Source of the DNA: Bacillota bacterium
Lineage (GTDB): Bacteria; Bacillota; Clostridia; Peptostreptococcales; Anaerovoracaceae
Reading direction: 5' to 3'
DNA length: 64,000 nucleotides
NCBI GenBank assembly: GCA_022769485.1
Contig: JALEJU010000031.1
Coordinates: 1 to 64,000 of the forward strand
Shown: piece by piece, positions 6,704 to 15,008 of the stretch
Layout of the letters: every line of letters starts with the position of its first letter
Position numbering within the stretch: the first letter of the stretch is position 1
Program-made: the position numbers and the translations under genes
The notes under the pieces: model-generated
Told to the model about the DNA's origin: nothing
Seen by the model: only the letters and a program-made list of their open reading frames with translations
Databases searched by the model: none

Positions 6704-7951
6704 CTATGCAAAATCAAGAATAATAACAGCGCCTTTGGGAATTTCCATCTTTACCGCTTCCTCCAGCGGAACTCCCTGTAAATCGCTGAGCAGAACCCGA
6801 AGGACACCGGAATGAGCTACGATAATCAAATCCCGATATTTGTCATCCTCGCCGCGCAGCGCCGCCTCTCTGCTTTCTATCCGCAGAATCTTTTCCAAAC
6901 ATTTCATTACCCGGTAACGAAGGTCATAAAAATTTTCACCATCGTGTCCGATTTTAAATCGAAGCAGATCCTCTCCGCGAGCTTTATACTCCTCCGGATA
7001 TTTTTCCTGAATCTCCCGAATAAAATGTCCGTCCCAATCCCCCAGATTCATTTCCCGAAGTCCGGCTTCCGGCCGAAGTTCCGGAATCTGATTCCGCAGC
7101 ATAATTACCGTGTTCCCGGCAATTTCCGCTGTGTCTTTTGACCGCTTTAAATCGCTGCAATAGATATGTTCAAATTTAGCTTCATGCCGTGTCAAAAATA
7201 ACCCCACAGCCTGAGCCTGCTCCTGCCCTTCTTCATTTAATGGGACATCCGTCTGGCCGATAAATACTTTTTCCGCATGCTGCTCCGTCTGACCGTGGCG
7301 AATCAAAAAGAGCCTCCCCCTGAAATCCAGGGGTTCCTTCGGTTTCAGCATATTCAGAACGTCCTGGTATCCTGCCGGCGTATCCATATCCAAAACCACG
7401 CCTTCCTCCCCCGTTTCCAACAGCCTCACCTTATCCGCATAGCGGTTCATTACAGCTTTCAAGCCGCCGTCCCCGTGATAATTCAAAATTTCCTCTCCGT
7501 ATTGAGAAGGAATCAGTATGGGATGTCCTTTCTTCCCACGATAACAGGGAATCAAAAAACAATCAGGATGTACCATATGTTCCGCTGCCATACGCCGAAT
7601 TGCACTGACAGGAACCAACGGACAGTCCACCAGCATCAACAGATATGCGCTTGATTGATTCTCCCGGGCTGTCCGAATACCTGCCTGTATTGATGTAAAC
7701 ATGCCTTCGGAAAAATTTTCGTTATAGGCCTCCCGAACTCCCTGATTCTCCAAAATTCCCCGCAGCGCCTCCCGCTTATAACCGGTAACAGCTATAATTT
7801 CCTGAAATCCGGCTTCCTTCGCCGTGTTCAAAACCCGTTCCAAAGCGGTTATTTCTCCTACCGGGAGCAGCGGTTTAAAATCCCCCATCCGGGAAGAATA
7901 GCCCGCCGTTAAAACAAAAGCGGTTAAATTCAGTAAATTACCTTGTTCCAT
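6704..7951 (-). CDS. MobA-like nucleotidyltransferase fused to histidine phosphatase
   Basis: A 415-residue two-domain protein. Residues 8-200 are a MobA/MocA-like NTP transferase with LTAGYSSRMGDFKPLLPVG near the N-terminus (nucleotide binding) and LLMLVDCPLV (metal-binding Asp). In molybdenum hydroxylase systems such enzymes make the cytidine dinucleotide form of molybdopterin. Residues 213-415 are a histidine phosphatase (phosphoglycerate-mutase superfamily) with LIRHGQTEQH (His219 phospho-acceptor) and a second catalytic His in VAHSGVLR. It resembles the NTP transferase family named after Desulfovibrio DVU_1551. It is the last gene of the operon and overlaps xdhC by 14 bases. Cofactor nucleotidyl transfer is the likely role; the phosphatase substrate is unknown. 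Confidence 0.85.
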   Translation of the reverse strand: MEQGNLLNLTAFVLTAGYSSRMGDFKPLLPVGEITALERVLNTAKEAGFQEIIAVTGYKREALRGILENQGVREAYNENFSEGMFTSIQAGIRTARENQSSAYLLMLVDCPLVPVSAIRRMAAEHMVHPDCFLIPCYRGKKGHPILIPSQYGEEILNYHGDGGLKAVMNRYADKVRLLETGEEGVVLDMDTPAGYQDVLNMLKPKEPLDFRGRLFLIRHGQTEQHAEKVFIGQTDVPLNEEGQEQAQAVGLFLTRHEAKFEHIYCSDLKRSKDTAEIAGNTVIMLRNQIPELRPEAGLREMNLGDWDGHFIREIQEKYPEEYKARGEDLLRFKIGHDGENFYDLRYRVMKCLEKILRIESREAALRGEDDKYRDLIIVAHSGVLRVLLSDLQGVPLEEAVKMEIPKGAVIILDFA

Positions 7952-8759
7952 GACCGGCTCTCACCTGAATCATTTCCGCTGCAATGCTGATAGCAATTTC
8001 CTCGGGAGTTTCCGAATAAATTTCCAGCCCGATCGGGGAATAAATCTTATCCAGCGTTTTCTTCGAAACGCCTTCTGACGCCAGCTGATCCAGATTGGTT
8101 TTGACCTTTCCACGGCTGCCGATCATACCGATATATGCGTTTTCTTTCGTTACAGCCTGCCGCAAAACTGTTAAATCCGCCGCATGCCCTCTGGTAACGA
8201 TGATAATATAACTGTCCTGATCCGTCTCGATTCCTTTAAAAGCGTCTTCGAAATCCCCTACGATGACTTCTTTGGCTTCCGGATACCGCTCCCGGTTCGC
8301 AAACTGCGCCCTGTCATCCATTACAACTGTTTCAAATCCGATATAACGAAGGATCGGCTCCAAAGCCTGAGCTACATGACCTGCGCCGAAAATATAAGCG
8401 GTTGTCCGCTGCCCAAAATCCTCTGTGAAATTTGCGGGATTGGATGCGTCAATATAATCAATAGCAATATCCGCATCCCCGCCGCAGCGCATGTCGATTC
8501 CGCCCTGTTCCTCTTTTGTTAATCGGAAATGATAAATTTGACTTTTTTTCGTTTTAAAAGTCTCGCGACAGATTCGCTCCGTTTCTGCTTCCAGTTTGCC
8601 GCCTCCTACCGTTCCGATTCTGTCTCCGTTTGCCTTCATCAACAAATACGCGCCCTTTTTCCGAGGCGTAGAACCATGGGTATCGACTACCTTTGCCATT
8701 ACAAAATCTTCTCCGCGCTCCAAAAGCTCTCTTGCCACATAAATCACTCTATCTGCCAT
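7938..8759 (-). CDS. XdhC-family molybdenum hydroxylase maturation factor
   Basis: A 273-residue protein of the XdhC/CoxI family, chaperones that bind molybdenum cofactor, help add the terminal sulfido ligand and insert the cofactor into xanthine dehydrogenase-type enzymes. The N-terminal XdhC domain carries DTHGSTPRKKGA and GTVGGGKLEAET. The C-terminal Rossmann domain has YIFGAGHVA, VTRGHAADL and YIGMIGSRGKV. The start at 8759 is preceded by AAAGGA. It lies between the adenylating enzyme and the nucleotidyltransferase fusion and supports the view that the operon matures the aldehyde oxidoreductase at 15009-17870. Confidence 0.92.
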   Translation of the reverse strand: MADRVIYVARELLERGEDFVMAKVVDTHGSTPRKKGAYLLMKANGDRIGTVGGGKLEAETERICRETFKTKKSQIYHFRLTKEEQGGIDMRCGGDADIAIDYIDASNPANFTEDFGQRTTAYIFGAGHVAQALEPILRYIGFETVVMDDRAQFANRERYPEAKEVIVGDFEDAFKGIETDQDSYIIIVTRGHAADLTVLRQAVTKENAYIGMIGSRGKVKTNLDQLASEGVSKKTLDKIYSPIGLEIYSETPEEIAISIAAEMIQVRAGHGTR

Positions 8760-8777
8760 TTTTCATTTCCTTTCTCT

Positions 8778-9890
8778 CTATTTTTCCCGTGGGCCTACCC
8801 GTTCCAAGCGTTTTAAGATACAGCCGCAGGGACACGGCTCCGTCAAAAAACGACTCCGGTCTCCCGTGCGGTACCGAATAAAAGGCATCCCTTTCCGGGT
8901 TAAAGTAGTAAATACGATCTCCCCGTATTCTCCGTCTTTTACTAATTCCCCGGTTTCGGGATTTATAATCTCAAAAAATAAATCCGCTTCCCGATAATGG
9001 TAGCCATCCAGGACATAACAGCTGACAGCGCCTCCAAGCCCCATTTCCGTCATGCCGTAATGCTCAAATATTTTGCATTCCCACGCGGTTTCAATGGCGT
9101 TCCGCGCCTCCGCGGAAACATAATCCGCCGACAGCAAAACTGTACGCATAGAAGCTTTAACTTTTTCCAAACGTTCAACAATCAAAGGATCCTGCGCCGC
9201 CGCTCTTTTCTCTGTCCAAAGCTGCGCTAAAGCCGCCACCTGCCCGGGAATCCCCAGAATAAAAGTCACATCCTTCTCCGCCATCAGCTTCAGAAGTTCT
9301 TCCAATTCCTGTTTAAAAGTTTCTCCCCGGCCGTTTCCTTTATTTCCCCGTTCCAGTTCTCGCATGCCCGGAAGGCCATACGGTATTGTAAATACATCCA
9401 TCCGTTCCGCACCGATGCGGAAAAGATCGCCTACCGACCCCGGCCGCCTGCACGGAAGCAGAATCAAAGCCCGATCCGTATCGTCCGCCATATTATGCAG
9501 CCCAATCCAAAAATAAGCCGTAGTTAACTCCTGATCTTCTTTTGTAAAATATACACGCTTCGGCTTTCCCTGAGTACCGCTGGTTTCCAGCGTTACAATT
9601 CGACTGATCTCACCGGGACGAACGCAAAGAAGCCCCTCCTCCTCCGCCAGCAAATCTGCCGGAGAAGTAAAGGGGAGCTTCTGCATATCTTTAGTTGACA
9701 TAATATCCCGTTCCGGATCCACGGAAGCAAACAGTCTCCCGTAAAACGTACTGTTTTTTTTCGCCATTGCTACGGTCTCCCGCAGTTTTTTCACCTGATA
9801 CGCTTCCAGAGTTTCTCTTGTCAAAGGAGCATCGGCAGGAAGTCCGATTTTCTCTTTTGTCCAGTCGCTGATGAATTCTTTTTTAATCAT
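8778..9890 (-). CDS. PaaK-like adenylate-forming enzyme without C-terminal lid
   Basis: A 370-residue protein similar to phenylacetate-CoA ligases and to the family named after DVU_1553. The adenylation core is intact: SGTQGKPK (104-111, ATP phosphate loop), HYGMTEMGLGG and YRTGDRSR. It then stops at CPCGC..RVGPREK, the position of the hinge, so the lid domain of about 60-100 residues that PaaK enzymes swing in for thioester formation is absent, and no downstream open frame encodes it. It may therefore only adenylate an acid, or hand the acyl group to another protein. It overlaps the preceding C_GCAxxG_C_C gene by 8 bases. Substrate unknown. Confidence 0.82.
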   Translation of the reverse strand: MIKKEFISDWTKEKIGLPADAPLTRETLEAYQVKKLRETVAMAKKNSTFYGRLFASVDPERDIMSTKDMQKLPFTSPADLLAEEEGLLCVRPGEISRIVTLETSGTQGKPKRVYFTKEDQELTTAYFWIGLHNMADDTDRALILLPCRRPGSVGDLFRIGAERMDVFTIPYGLPGMRELERGNKGNGRGETFKQELEELLKLMAEKDVTFILGIPGQVAALAQLWTEKRAAAQDPLIVERLEKVKASMRTVLLSADYVSAEARNAIETAWECKIFEHYGMTEMGLGGAVSCYVLDGYHYREADLFFEIINPETGELVKDGEYGEIVFTTLTRKGMPFIRYRTGDRSRFLTEPCPCGCILKRLERVGPREK

Positions 9891-10278
9891 CTTCCCAACC
9901 TAACATTTCCTGTAACTTTTTATAAGTTGCATCCATCATCGCAGGACATTTTTCCGCCTTGTTCAAAGGGTTCCCTTCCAGCAATTCATCACAGTCCAAG
10001 CTGCCGAACTCGTCCTCAAACCAGTCAAGCAGTTCTTCGTTCTGACCCTGACCCGCTTCTTCCGGATTCCGCATATAAAGCAGGCACGCTGCCGCCGTCA
10101 AAATTCCGCAGACCTTTCCCCTGTGCAGGCCGCCGCACAGCCCTGCCATAGCAGCGATCAGATCCGGATTTTTTTCCTTACCCATGGCGTCCATTCCCAT
10201 CTGCATGATGATCTGACTGCAGCAATTTCCCTGCAATTTTAAATCAATAATCTTTTTATTAATATCCATCATTCCCAT
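9883..10278 (-). CDS. C_GCAxxG_C_C-family cysteine-rich protein
   Basis: A 131-residue protein of the C_GCAxxG_C_C family, probably a metal or iron-sulfur/redox carrier. Visible cysteines are Cys19-Cys20 (GNCCSQI), Cys48 and Cys57 (GLCGGLHRGKVCGILTAAACL), Cys65, and two later ones (LDCDELL, KCPAMM). The helical GLCGG..G..CG pattern resembles the family named after DVU_1555. It sits in the middle of the molybdenum operon, between the methyltransferase and the adenylating enzyme. The ATG at 10278 follows AGGCGG at good spacing; a second ATG nine bases on is possible. Confidence 0.82.
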   Translation of the reverse strand: MGMMDINKKIIDLKLQGNCCSQIIMQMGMDAMGKEKNPDLIAAMAGLCGGLHRGKVCGILTAAACLLYMRNPEEAGQGQNEELLDWFEDEFGSLDCDELLEGNPLNKAEKCPAMMDATYKKLQEMLGWEDD

Positions 10279-10323
10279 CGCATTTCCGCCTTTCTTCTTT
10301 TAAGAATCGGAATACAGCCCCTT

Positions 10324-11064
10324 CTACTCCGGCTTAACAGCTACTAAGAGGAAATATCCCGGATTTTTCTGTTTCATAGACTTGCAGAATTGACAAGCTT
10401 TTTCCCCTTCGCCTTCCGATTCAAAGAATTTTTCAAGGGAACCATAATCCATTATGGTCTGCGCTATGAAGTCACGAAGCGCTTTGCTTTTATCATACCA
10501 TTTTACATTCTTATACCCTATATCTTCCAAGTTTGTCTGTAAAACATCCATAACAAAAGCGCCGTCCAGACAATATTCCGAAGGATACTGCACTAATCCG
10601 GATTCGCAGTCTCCTTCCTGTTTTGGCTTATTCATAGCCGCATGAGCAGTCTCTATCATATTCATTACATCTTCGGGCTTGGGGTCTTTTGTAAACAAGT
10701 CGGTGATAATCAGCTTCCCGCCTTTTTTCAAAACGCACCAGGCCTCGTGAAGCGCTTCCGTCTGCATATTGATTAAAGAAAGCGTACATTCCATCAAAAC
10801 GCCGTCAAAAGTAAATGAAGAGAACATATCTAAAAATTCTCCGTCCCCTTCCCGAATATCCAGTTTCGGGTTTCTCTGTTTTCCGGCTTTTATCAAATCC
10901 GGAGAGAGATCAATTCCACACGCATCAAATCCATTGTTGTTCAAGTGCTCTACCGTCTGACCTTTTCCGCATCCGATATCCAAAAGTTTCGCGCCTTTTT
11001 TAAATCCGCAAAGCTTTACGGCCTCGTCTGTCAGCGTAAATTCACCCGGTCTAAATACTGCCAT
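10324..11064 (-). CDS. SAM-dependent methyltransferase of the molybdenum cassette (TrsM/DVU_1556-like)
   Basis: A 246-residue class I methyltransferase: LLDIGCGKGQTVEHL (motif I), IDLSPDLI, VLMECTLSLI and LKKGGKLIITDLF. A CQFC pair lies near the C-terminus (CQFCKSMKQ), which is unusual for simple methyltransferases. It resembles the family named after DVU_1556. The start is taken at 11064 (MAVFRPGEF), giving a 19-base gap to the radical SAM gene; the longer frame to 11130 would overlap that gene by 47 bases and lacks a good site. The substrate is unknown; pairing with a radical SAM enzyme suggests that the two modify the same molecule. Confidence 0.82.
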   Translation of the reverse strand: MAVFRPGEFTLTDEAVKLCGFKKGAKLLDIGCGKGQTVEHLNNNGFDACGIDLSPDLIKAGKQRNPKLDIREGDGEFLDMFSSFTFDGVLMECTLSLINMQTEALHEAWCVLKKGGKLIITDLFTKDPKPEDVMNMIETAHAAMNKPKQEGDCESGLVQYPSEYCLDGAFVMDVLQTNLEDIGYKNVKWYDKSKALRDFIAQTIMDYGSLEKFFESEGEGEKACQFCKSMKQKNPGYFLLVAVKPE

Positions 11065-11083
11065 GTTCCTATCATCCTTTCTT

Positions 11084-12451
11084 TTACCGTCTGTGCCATT
11101 GATATGCGCAGAAAGGCACCAGACGCTCATCGGGGCTGTATACCTGAACCCGGCACCGTTTCAGCCGCTCCGCGTCCAGATTTGTCTCATCTTGAAATGC
11201 CATTCCCGACAGAGTAAACGTATTTCTTCTCATATATGCAATCATCTGATCAAAATCCGGAATTTCATTCTCTTTTTTTTCGCCGGAACAGCAGCAAGAA
11301 GATTTTTCTTTCTCCGGTTCTTCCGCTATCCAGTTGTTTAAAACGAAATCCCGATCTTTTTTAATAATAGACAATGGATCCTGATCACCGCAGCAGCTGA
11401 CACCGCTCTGCTTTTCGCTGCTCCCCAAAAGGCTCTTTACACTGCCGTCCTTCAGCAGCAGATAACTGCCGCTGAAACAGCATAGAGGATGCCCGGTAGA
11501 AATCGGACAAAAATCCTCATAACGGAATAACCCATTCGTCTGCTTTACAATTTCATGCATAACCGCAAACATGGTAACCCGTTCTTCCTTCCGGCGCGTT
11601 TCATCATAATCATGTCGCCCGATAAAACTCACCGGCTGAAAGTGAATTCCCTTTACTACGCCTATATAACGGAACATAAACCGGATCATATTCCCAATGT
11701 TGTCCATGTTCAAATGCTTTACAAGCGTAGGCACTAAAGTGACCGGCAGACCTGCTTTCCTGCAGTTTTCAATGGCCAGTTTCTTCACTTCAAAAAGGGC
11801 TTCTCCCCGAAGTTCCATGTAGATATCGTCTTTTGTTCCGTCGAACTGCATGAAAATCACGGAAGCTCCCGCTTCTTTCAGTTTTTGGGCATACCCCTCT
11901 TCCAAAGCCAATCTGCGTCCGTTTGTGTTAATCTGTATGTAAGAAAAACCTTTTTCCCGTCCCATACGGATTAATTCCGGCAGATCGTCCCTGACTGTAG
12001 GTTCTCCGCCGGAAAGCTGAATATTAAAAGGACGTTCCTCCCCCAGCTCGATCAGACGATCGTACCAGCGTTCAATTTCCTCTTTCGAAGGGTCTCCTTC
12101 CATGGTTTTCCCCGCATCCGCAAAACAGCACGGACAATGCTGATTACAGCGCTGGGTAATATCCAAAATCACACAGCAGGCAGTCTGCAGATGTTTATCA
12201 CACAGGCCGCAATGCAGAGGACATTCCCCTTCTTTTCCTTCGGTCATAGCTTCCTTCATTGGAATGTTTATAACCTTTTTTTCAGTCCAGCGGGTGAAAT
12301 CCTTCACCCGCTCGGCTGCCAACGTTTCGATCAATCCATGCTCCGGGCATTCGCTTATAAAATGCGCTTCGCCTTTTTCTTCTACATAATAAGCTTTAAT
12401 AGGTTTACCGCATTTCGGACAAACGCTCTGCACGGTGCTTAACTTTTTCAT
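11084..12451 (-). CDS. cysteine-rich radical SAM protein of the molybdenum cassette (TrsS-like)
   Basis: A 455-residue radical SAM enzyme. An N-terminal zinc-ribbon-like part (Cys11, Cys14, Cys35; Cys77, Cys81, Cys84) precedes the core cluster motif CNQHCPCC (Cys102, 106, 109), followed by LSGGEPTVRDDL and INTNGRRL, all typical of the SAM core. A C-terminal cysteine run (SSCCCSGEK) is notable. It resembles the TrsS family, of which some members are selenoproteins; here all positions are ordinary codons. It overlaps the small CxxC gene by 4 bases (ATGA). The reaction is unknown. The reliable inference is only that it serves the adjacent aldehyde oxidoreductase. Confidence 0.85.
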   Translation of the reverse strand: MKKLSTVQSVCPKCGKPIKAYYVEEKGEAHFISECPEHGLIETLAAERVKDFTRWTEKKVINIPMKEAMTEGKEGECPLHCGLCDKHLQTACCVILDITQRCNQHCPCCFADAGKTMEGDPSKEEIERWYDRLIELGEERPFNIQLSGGEPTVRDDLPELIRMGREKGFSYIQINTNGRRLALEEGYAQKLKEAGASVIFMQFDGTKDDIYMELRGEALFEVKKLAIENCRKAGLPVTLVPTLVKHLNMDNIGNMIRFMFRYIGVVKGIHFQPVSFIGRHDYDETRRKEERVTMFAVMHEIVKQTNGLFRYEDFCPISTGHPLCCFSGSYLLLKDGSVKSLLGSSEKQSGVSCCGDQDPLSIIKKDRDFVLNNWIAEEPEKEKSSCCCSGEKKENEIPDFDQMIAYMRRNTFTLSGMAFQDETNLDAERLKRCRVQVYSPDERLVPFCAYQWHRR

Positions 12452-12642
12452 TTTTCTTCCAGGGTTCCTTCCAGCTGTTTCATCTTACTTAAAACCAGAT
12501 CTTCCGGAATATAAACTTGTCCGCATTCAGGACAGCGAGGAACCTTATGCTGGATCGACGTTCCCAAGTACGTGAATTTTGTTTCCGCCGGAACCATCTC
12601 CACTTTGCATCTATCGCAAATCAAAGTCTGTTTTTCTTCCAT
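12448..12642 (-). CDS. small two-CxxC redox/zinc protein (DVU_1557-like)
   Basis: A 64-residue protein with two cysteine pairs, Cys9-x-x-Cys12 (CDRC) and Cys37-x-x-Cys40 (CPEC), as in a rubredoxin-like or zinc-ribbon knuckle. It resembles the family named after DVU_1557. Its 5' end overlaps the 3' end of the dicluster protein gene by 32 bases and its stop overlaps the radical SAM start by 4 bases, so the three are translationally coupled. It could carry electrons or a metal to the radical SAM enzyme; this is inference. Confidence 0.8.
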   Translation of the reverse strand: MEEKQTLICDRCKVEMVPAETKFTYLGTSIQHKVPRCPECGQVYIPEDLVLSKMKQLEGTLEEK

Positions 12643-14899
12643 TCCAAATCATCTCCAGCTCAATTTCAATTCTATGGTTATAAACGTTTAAGATTTCAAA
12701 TTCATTTTCGCCAATGGGACGATAATCTACCCAATAGGTCGTATATCCCAACTGGCGGAAACAGGTATAGCTGTCCGTATCGGGATGATAAACTCTGCGC
12801 TTTAATTGCTCGGCCAATTCCAGAACTTTGCAGATATCATCTTCTATAATGTGAAGCTTATCCATTTTTTCCGTCAATTCAGGGCTGATTTTCAACTTCA
12901 TCTTCTGCTCCGGTTTTTCTTCCATTTTTTCTCCCCAAATTTTTTTCAGCAAATTTTCTTTTAACCGTTCTCTATTTCTTCTCCGTTCAGTTAAGGAAGG
13001 TTTTGAACAGCCGTCATCATTGATGTCGAAAAACAAATCCAGAATGTGGAGCGCATCTTTCCCCTTGCTTCTGAAATTATCCCTGCAGTTAATACAGTAT
13101 GCAATATAAGGATGTTCTGAAGCGTTTACACGACTTTCGATAACGAAATCCACATACTCCGGATTGGCAACTGCACCCTGCCCGCCGTAGCCGCAGCATC
13201 CGTGCTGTTCATATTTAGGCAGGTCTTCCCATTTCGCTCCGGCTTTATCTGCAAGTTCTCTCACGGTTTTCTTGATGTTTTCATCACCTCTGACAGCGCA
13301 GGGGTCAAAAATACAATGCATTTCATGGGGAGAAGCTCCATGGGGCTCAATTCCCCATTGGTTCATCACCTCATAAAGCATAACAGTTTCGATTTCCGGG
13401 AGAGCCTCTTTCAATTGGTTTCTGCAAGTGGGGCAAGCCAGTATAAGCTTTGGTTTTCCTAAATCCTCCCAGTCCTTTCTTAACAGTTCGGTCTCATCTT
13501 TATGCAGCTGTTCATCTCCCGACCACTTTGCAGGGATATTGCAGCAACGAAGCAGCAACGCTGTATCAGGCTTTTTGGAAAGCAACCAGTTATAAGACTT
13601 CTCTACATAACGCGGATCGGTAGCTCCCAGCTGACATCCCGGAAAAAATGCGTATTCACAGGATTTTTCTCCCGGAGCCATTTTCTTTATGGCTGCAAAG
13701 CTCCCGTTGGCATGATCCATATCCTCCAGGAAATATTGATGATACCCGTAAGGCATTTTCCCGATTCGATGCAATTCTGTCCTTGCATGCATGATCATGT
13801 CGCACAGTTCAATTTTAGAAGGACAACTGCTTCCCTGCAGCTGCCCGCACTGAGAACAAGTATTGATCAATTTCTTAGCCGGAGCCGCATGAATAATCGA
13901 ATCAGAAGGCGATACCGTAGCCGTTACTTCGTCTCTCAACTTCAGCGGCCATTTATTGTAAAACGCGACCAGATCACAGTCCGTTCTGCAGGCGTCGCAC
14001 TGACAGCGAATGCAGCGAGCCGTCTCCTCTTTTACTTCTTCGTCAGTGTAAATTCCATTATCGGAAGGAGTCGGCCCTTTTGTCTCTTTCAGGCGATTGG
14101 GATTCGGAACCACTTTCGTTTCCATTACTCCTTTGGGATATTCCAATCTTCCTACTTTAATGAACACCTCCATAGCCCATGCCATGTCCAGGCCGTCAGC
14201 CATAGCCTGCACCGGGTCTTTGCCTGTCAGCATACCGCCTGCAAAAACCGCGGTTTCGCCTTCCATGCGGCAATGCCCCTCCGGCTGATTCAGCGTACCG
14301 AAATCGTTGCCGCCTTTCCCGGTAGCAACATAAATTGCGTCGAAATGTTCATTCTCCAATTCTTTTATATCTTTGATCTCTGTATTGAGTTTCAGAGTAT
14401 AATTTTCATATTTAAATTGTCTCTCGATATCGGTTGTAAAAACCTCTTCGGGAACCATATCCCGAACAACTCCTCCGATTCGATCGCTCTTTTCATAAAC
14501 GATAACCTGGCATTTTTTAGACGCTGTGCGCAGTGCACAGGAAAGACCGCTCATGCCCGCTCCGATAATGCCGATTTTCCAATCCTTAGCGGGTACATTA
14601 TAATCCGTAGGATCTTTTCTTTTTGCCTTAGCAACACAGGTTTTTTCCAGTAAATTTACTTGAACAGGTTCATCAACGCTGTTTCTTGCACAGCAGGCAG
14701 TACAGTACTGCGGACAGAGCGCAGCTACAATATCAGGAAACACGACTGCATTCCGAAACGTTTTATACGCAGTATTATAAGTGCCTCTTCCCATCTTTTC
14801 TATAAAATCCAAAATATCCACATGAAACGGACATTCTGTCGTACAATGGGGTTTTTCCCACTGACGGCATTTTTCAAATTGATTATAGTAGTATTCCAT
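12611..14899 (-). CDS. FAD/dicluster-binding oxidoreductase of the aldehyde oxidoreductase system
   Basis: A 762-residue multidomain protein. The N-terminus (cysteines at 11, 19, 23, 62, 66, 69, 88) resembles the GltD/NfnB Fe-S domain. A dinucleotide fold follows with GIIGAGMSGLS at 110-120 and YEKSDRIGGV. Then comes a ferredoxin-like dicluster segment (CIRCQCDAC..C and CSQCGQLQGSSCP), and a heterodisulfide-reductase-like region (FFPGCQLG, CPTC, HGCCGYGGQG) that could hold another cluster. The last 100 residues are of unknown type. It probably passes electrons between the hydroxylase's 2Fe-2S clusters and a soluble carrier. Start supported by AAGGAG. It is the first gene after the hydroxylase, behind a strong hairpin. 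Confidence 0.85.
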   Translation of the reverse strand: MEYYYNQFEKCRQWEKPHCTTECPFHVDILDFIEKMGRGTYNTAYKTFRNAVVFPDIVAALCPQYCTACCARNSVDEPVQVNLLEKTCVAKAKRKDPTDYNVPAKDWKIGIIGAGMSGLSCALRTASKKCQVIVYEKSDRIGGVVRDMVPEEVFTTDIERQFKYENYTLKLNTEIKDIKELENEHFDAIYVATGKGGNDFGTLNQPEGHCRMEGETAVFAGGMLTGKDPVQAMADGLDMAWAMEVFIKVGRLEYPKGVMETKVVPNPNRLKETKGPTPSDNGIYTDEEVKEETARCIRCQCDACRTDCDLVAFYNKWPLKLRDEVTATVSPSDSIIHAAPAKKLINTCSQCGQLQGSSCPSKIELCDMIMHARTELHRIGKMPYGYHQYFLEDMDHANGSFAAIKKMAPGEKSCEYAFFPGCQLGATDPRYVEKSYNWLLSKKPDTALLLRCCNIPAKWSGDEQLHKDETELLRKDWEDLGKPKLILACPTCRNQLKEALPEIETVMLYEVMNQWGIEPHGASPHEMHCIFDPCAVRGDENIKKTVRELADKAGAKWEDLPKYEQHGCCGYGGQGAVANPEYVDFVIESRVNASEHPYIAYCINCRDNFRSKGKDALHILDLFFDINDDGCSKPSLTERRRNRERLKENLLKKIWGEKMEEKPEQKMKLKISPELTEKMDKLHIIEDDICKVLELAEQLKRRVYHPDTDSYTCFRQLGYTTYWVDYRPIGENEFEILNVYNHRIEIELEMIWNGRKTDFDLR

Positions 14900-14939
14900 A
14901 TGTTATCTCCTTAATCGGAAATTCCCTCTATTTAAGAAT

Positions 14940-14972
14940 ACCCAGGCTGTGATAAATTATCACAGCCTGGGT
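14940..14972 (-). terminator. perfect 15-bp hairpin between the hydroxylase and accessory genes
   Basis: CCCAGGCTGTGATAA (941-955) and TTATCACAGCCTGGG (957-971) are perfectly complementary, extended by one more A-T pair. No uninterrupted T-run follows on either strand (TATTC on minus, TTTAAATTT on plus), so it is more likely a partial terminator or mRNA-stabilising structure. It would let the hydroxylase be made in excess of its accessory proteins. Confidence 0.6.
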
Positions 14973-15008
14973 TTAAATTTAAGCTAACTCGCTTTTTCAA
15001 CCAAGAAA

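Noticed and set aside
11084-12451. Selenocysteine in the TrsS-like radical SAM protein
   Set aside because: No in-frame TGA occurs before the natural stop; cysteine codons fill the expected positions.
13502-14653. 383-codon open frame antisense to the dicluster protein gene
   Set aside because: No ribosome binding site, no family features, and complete overlap with a gene having strong cysteine motifs.
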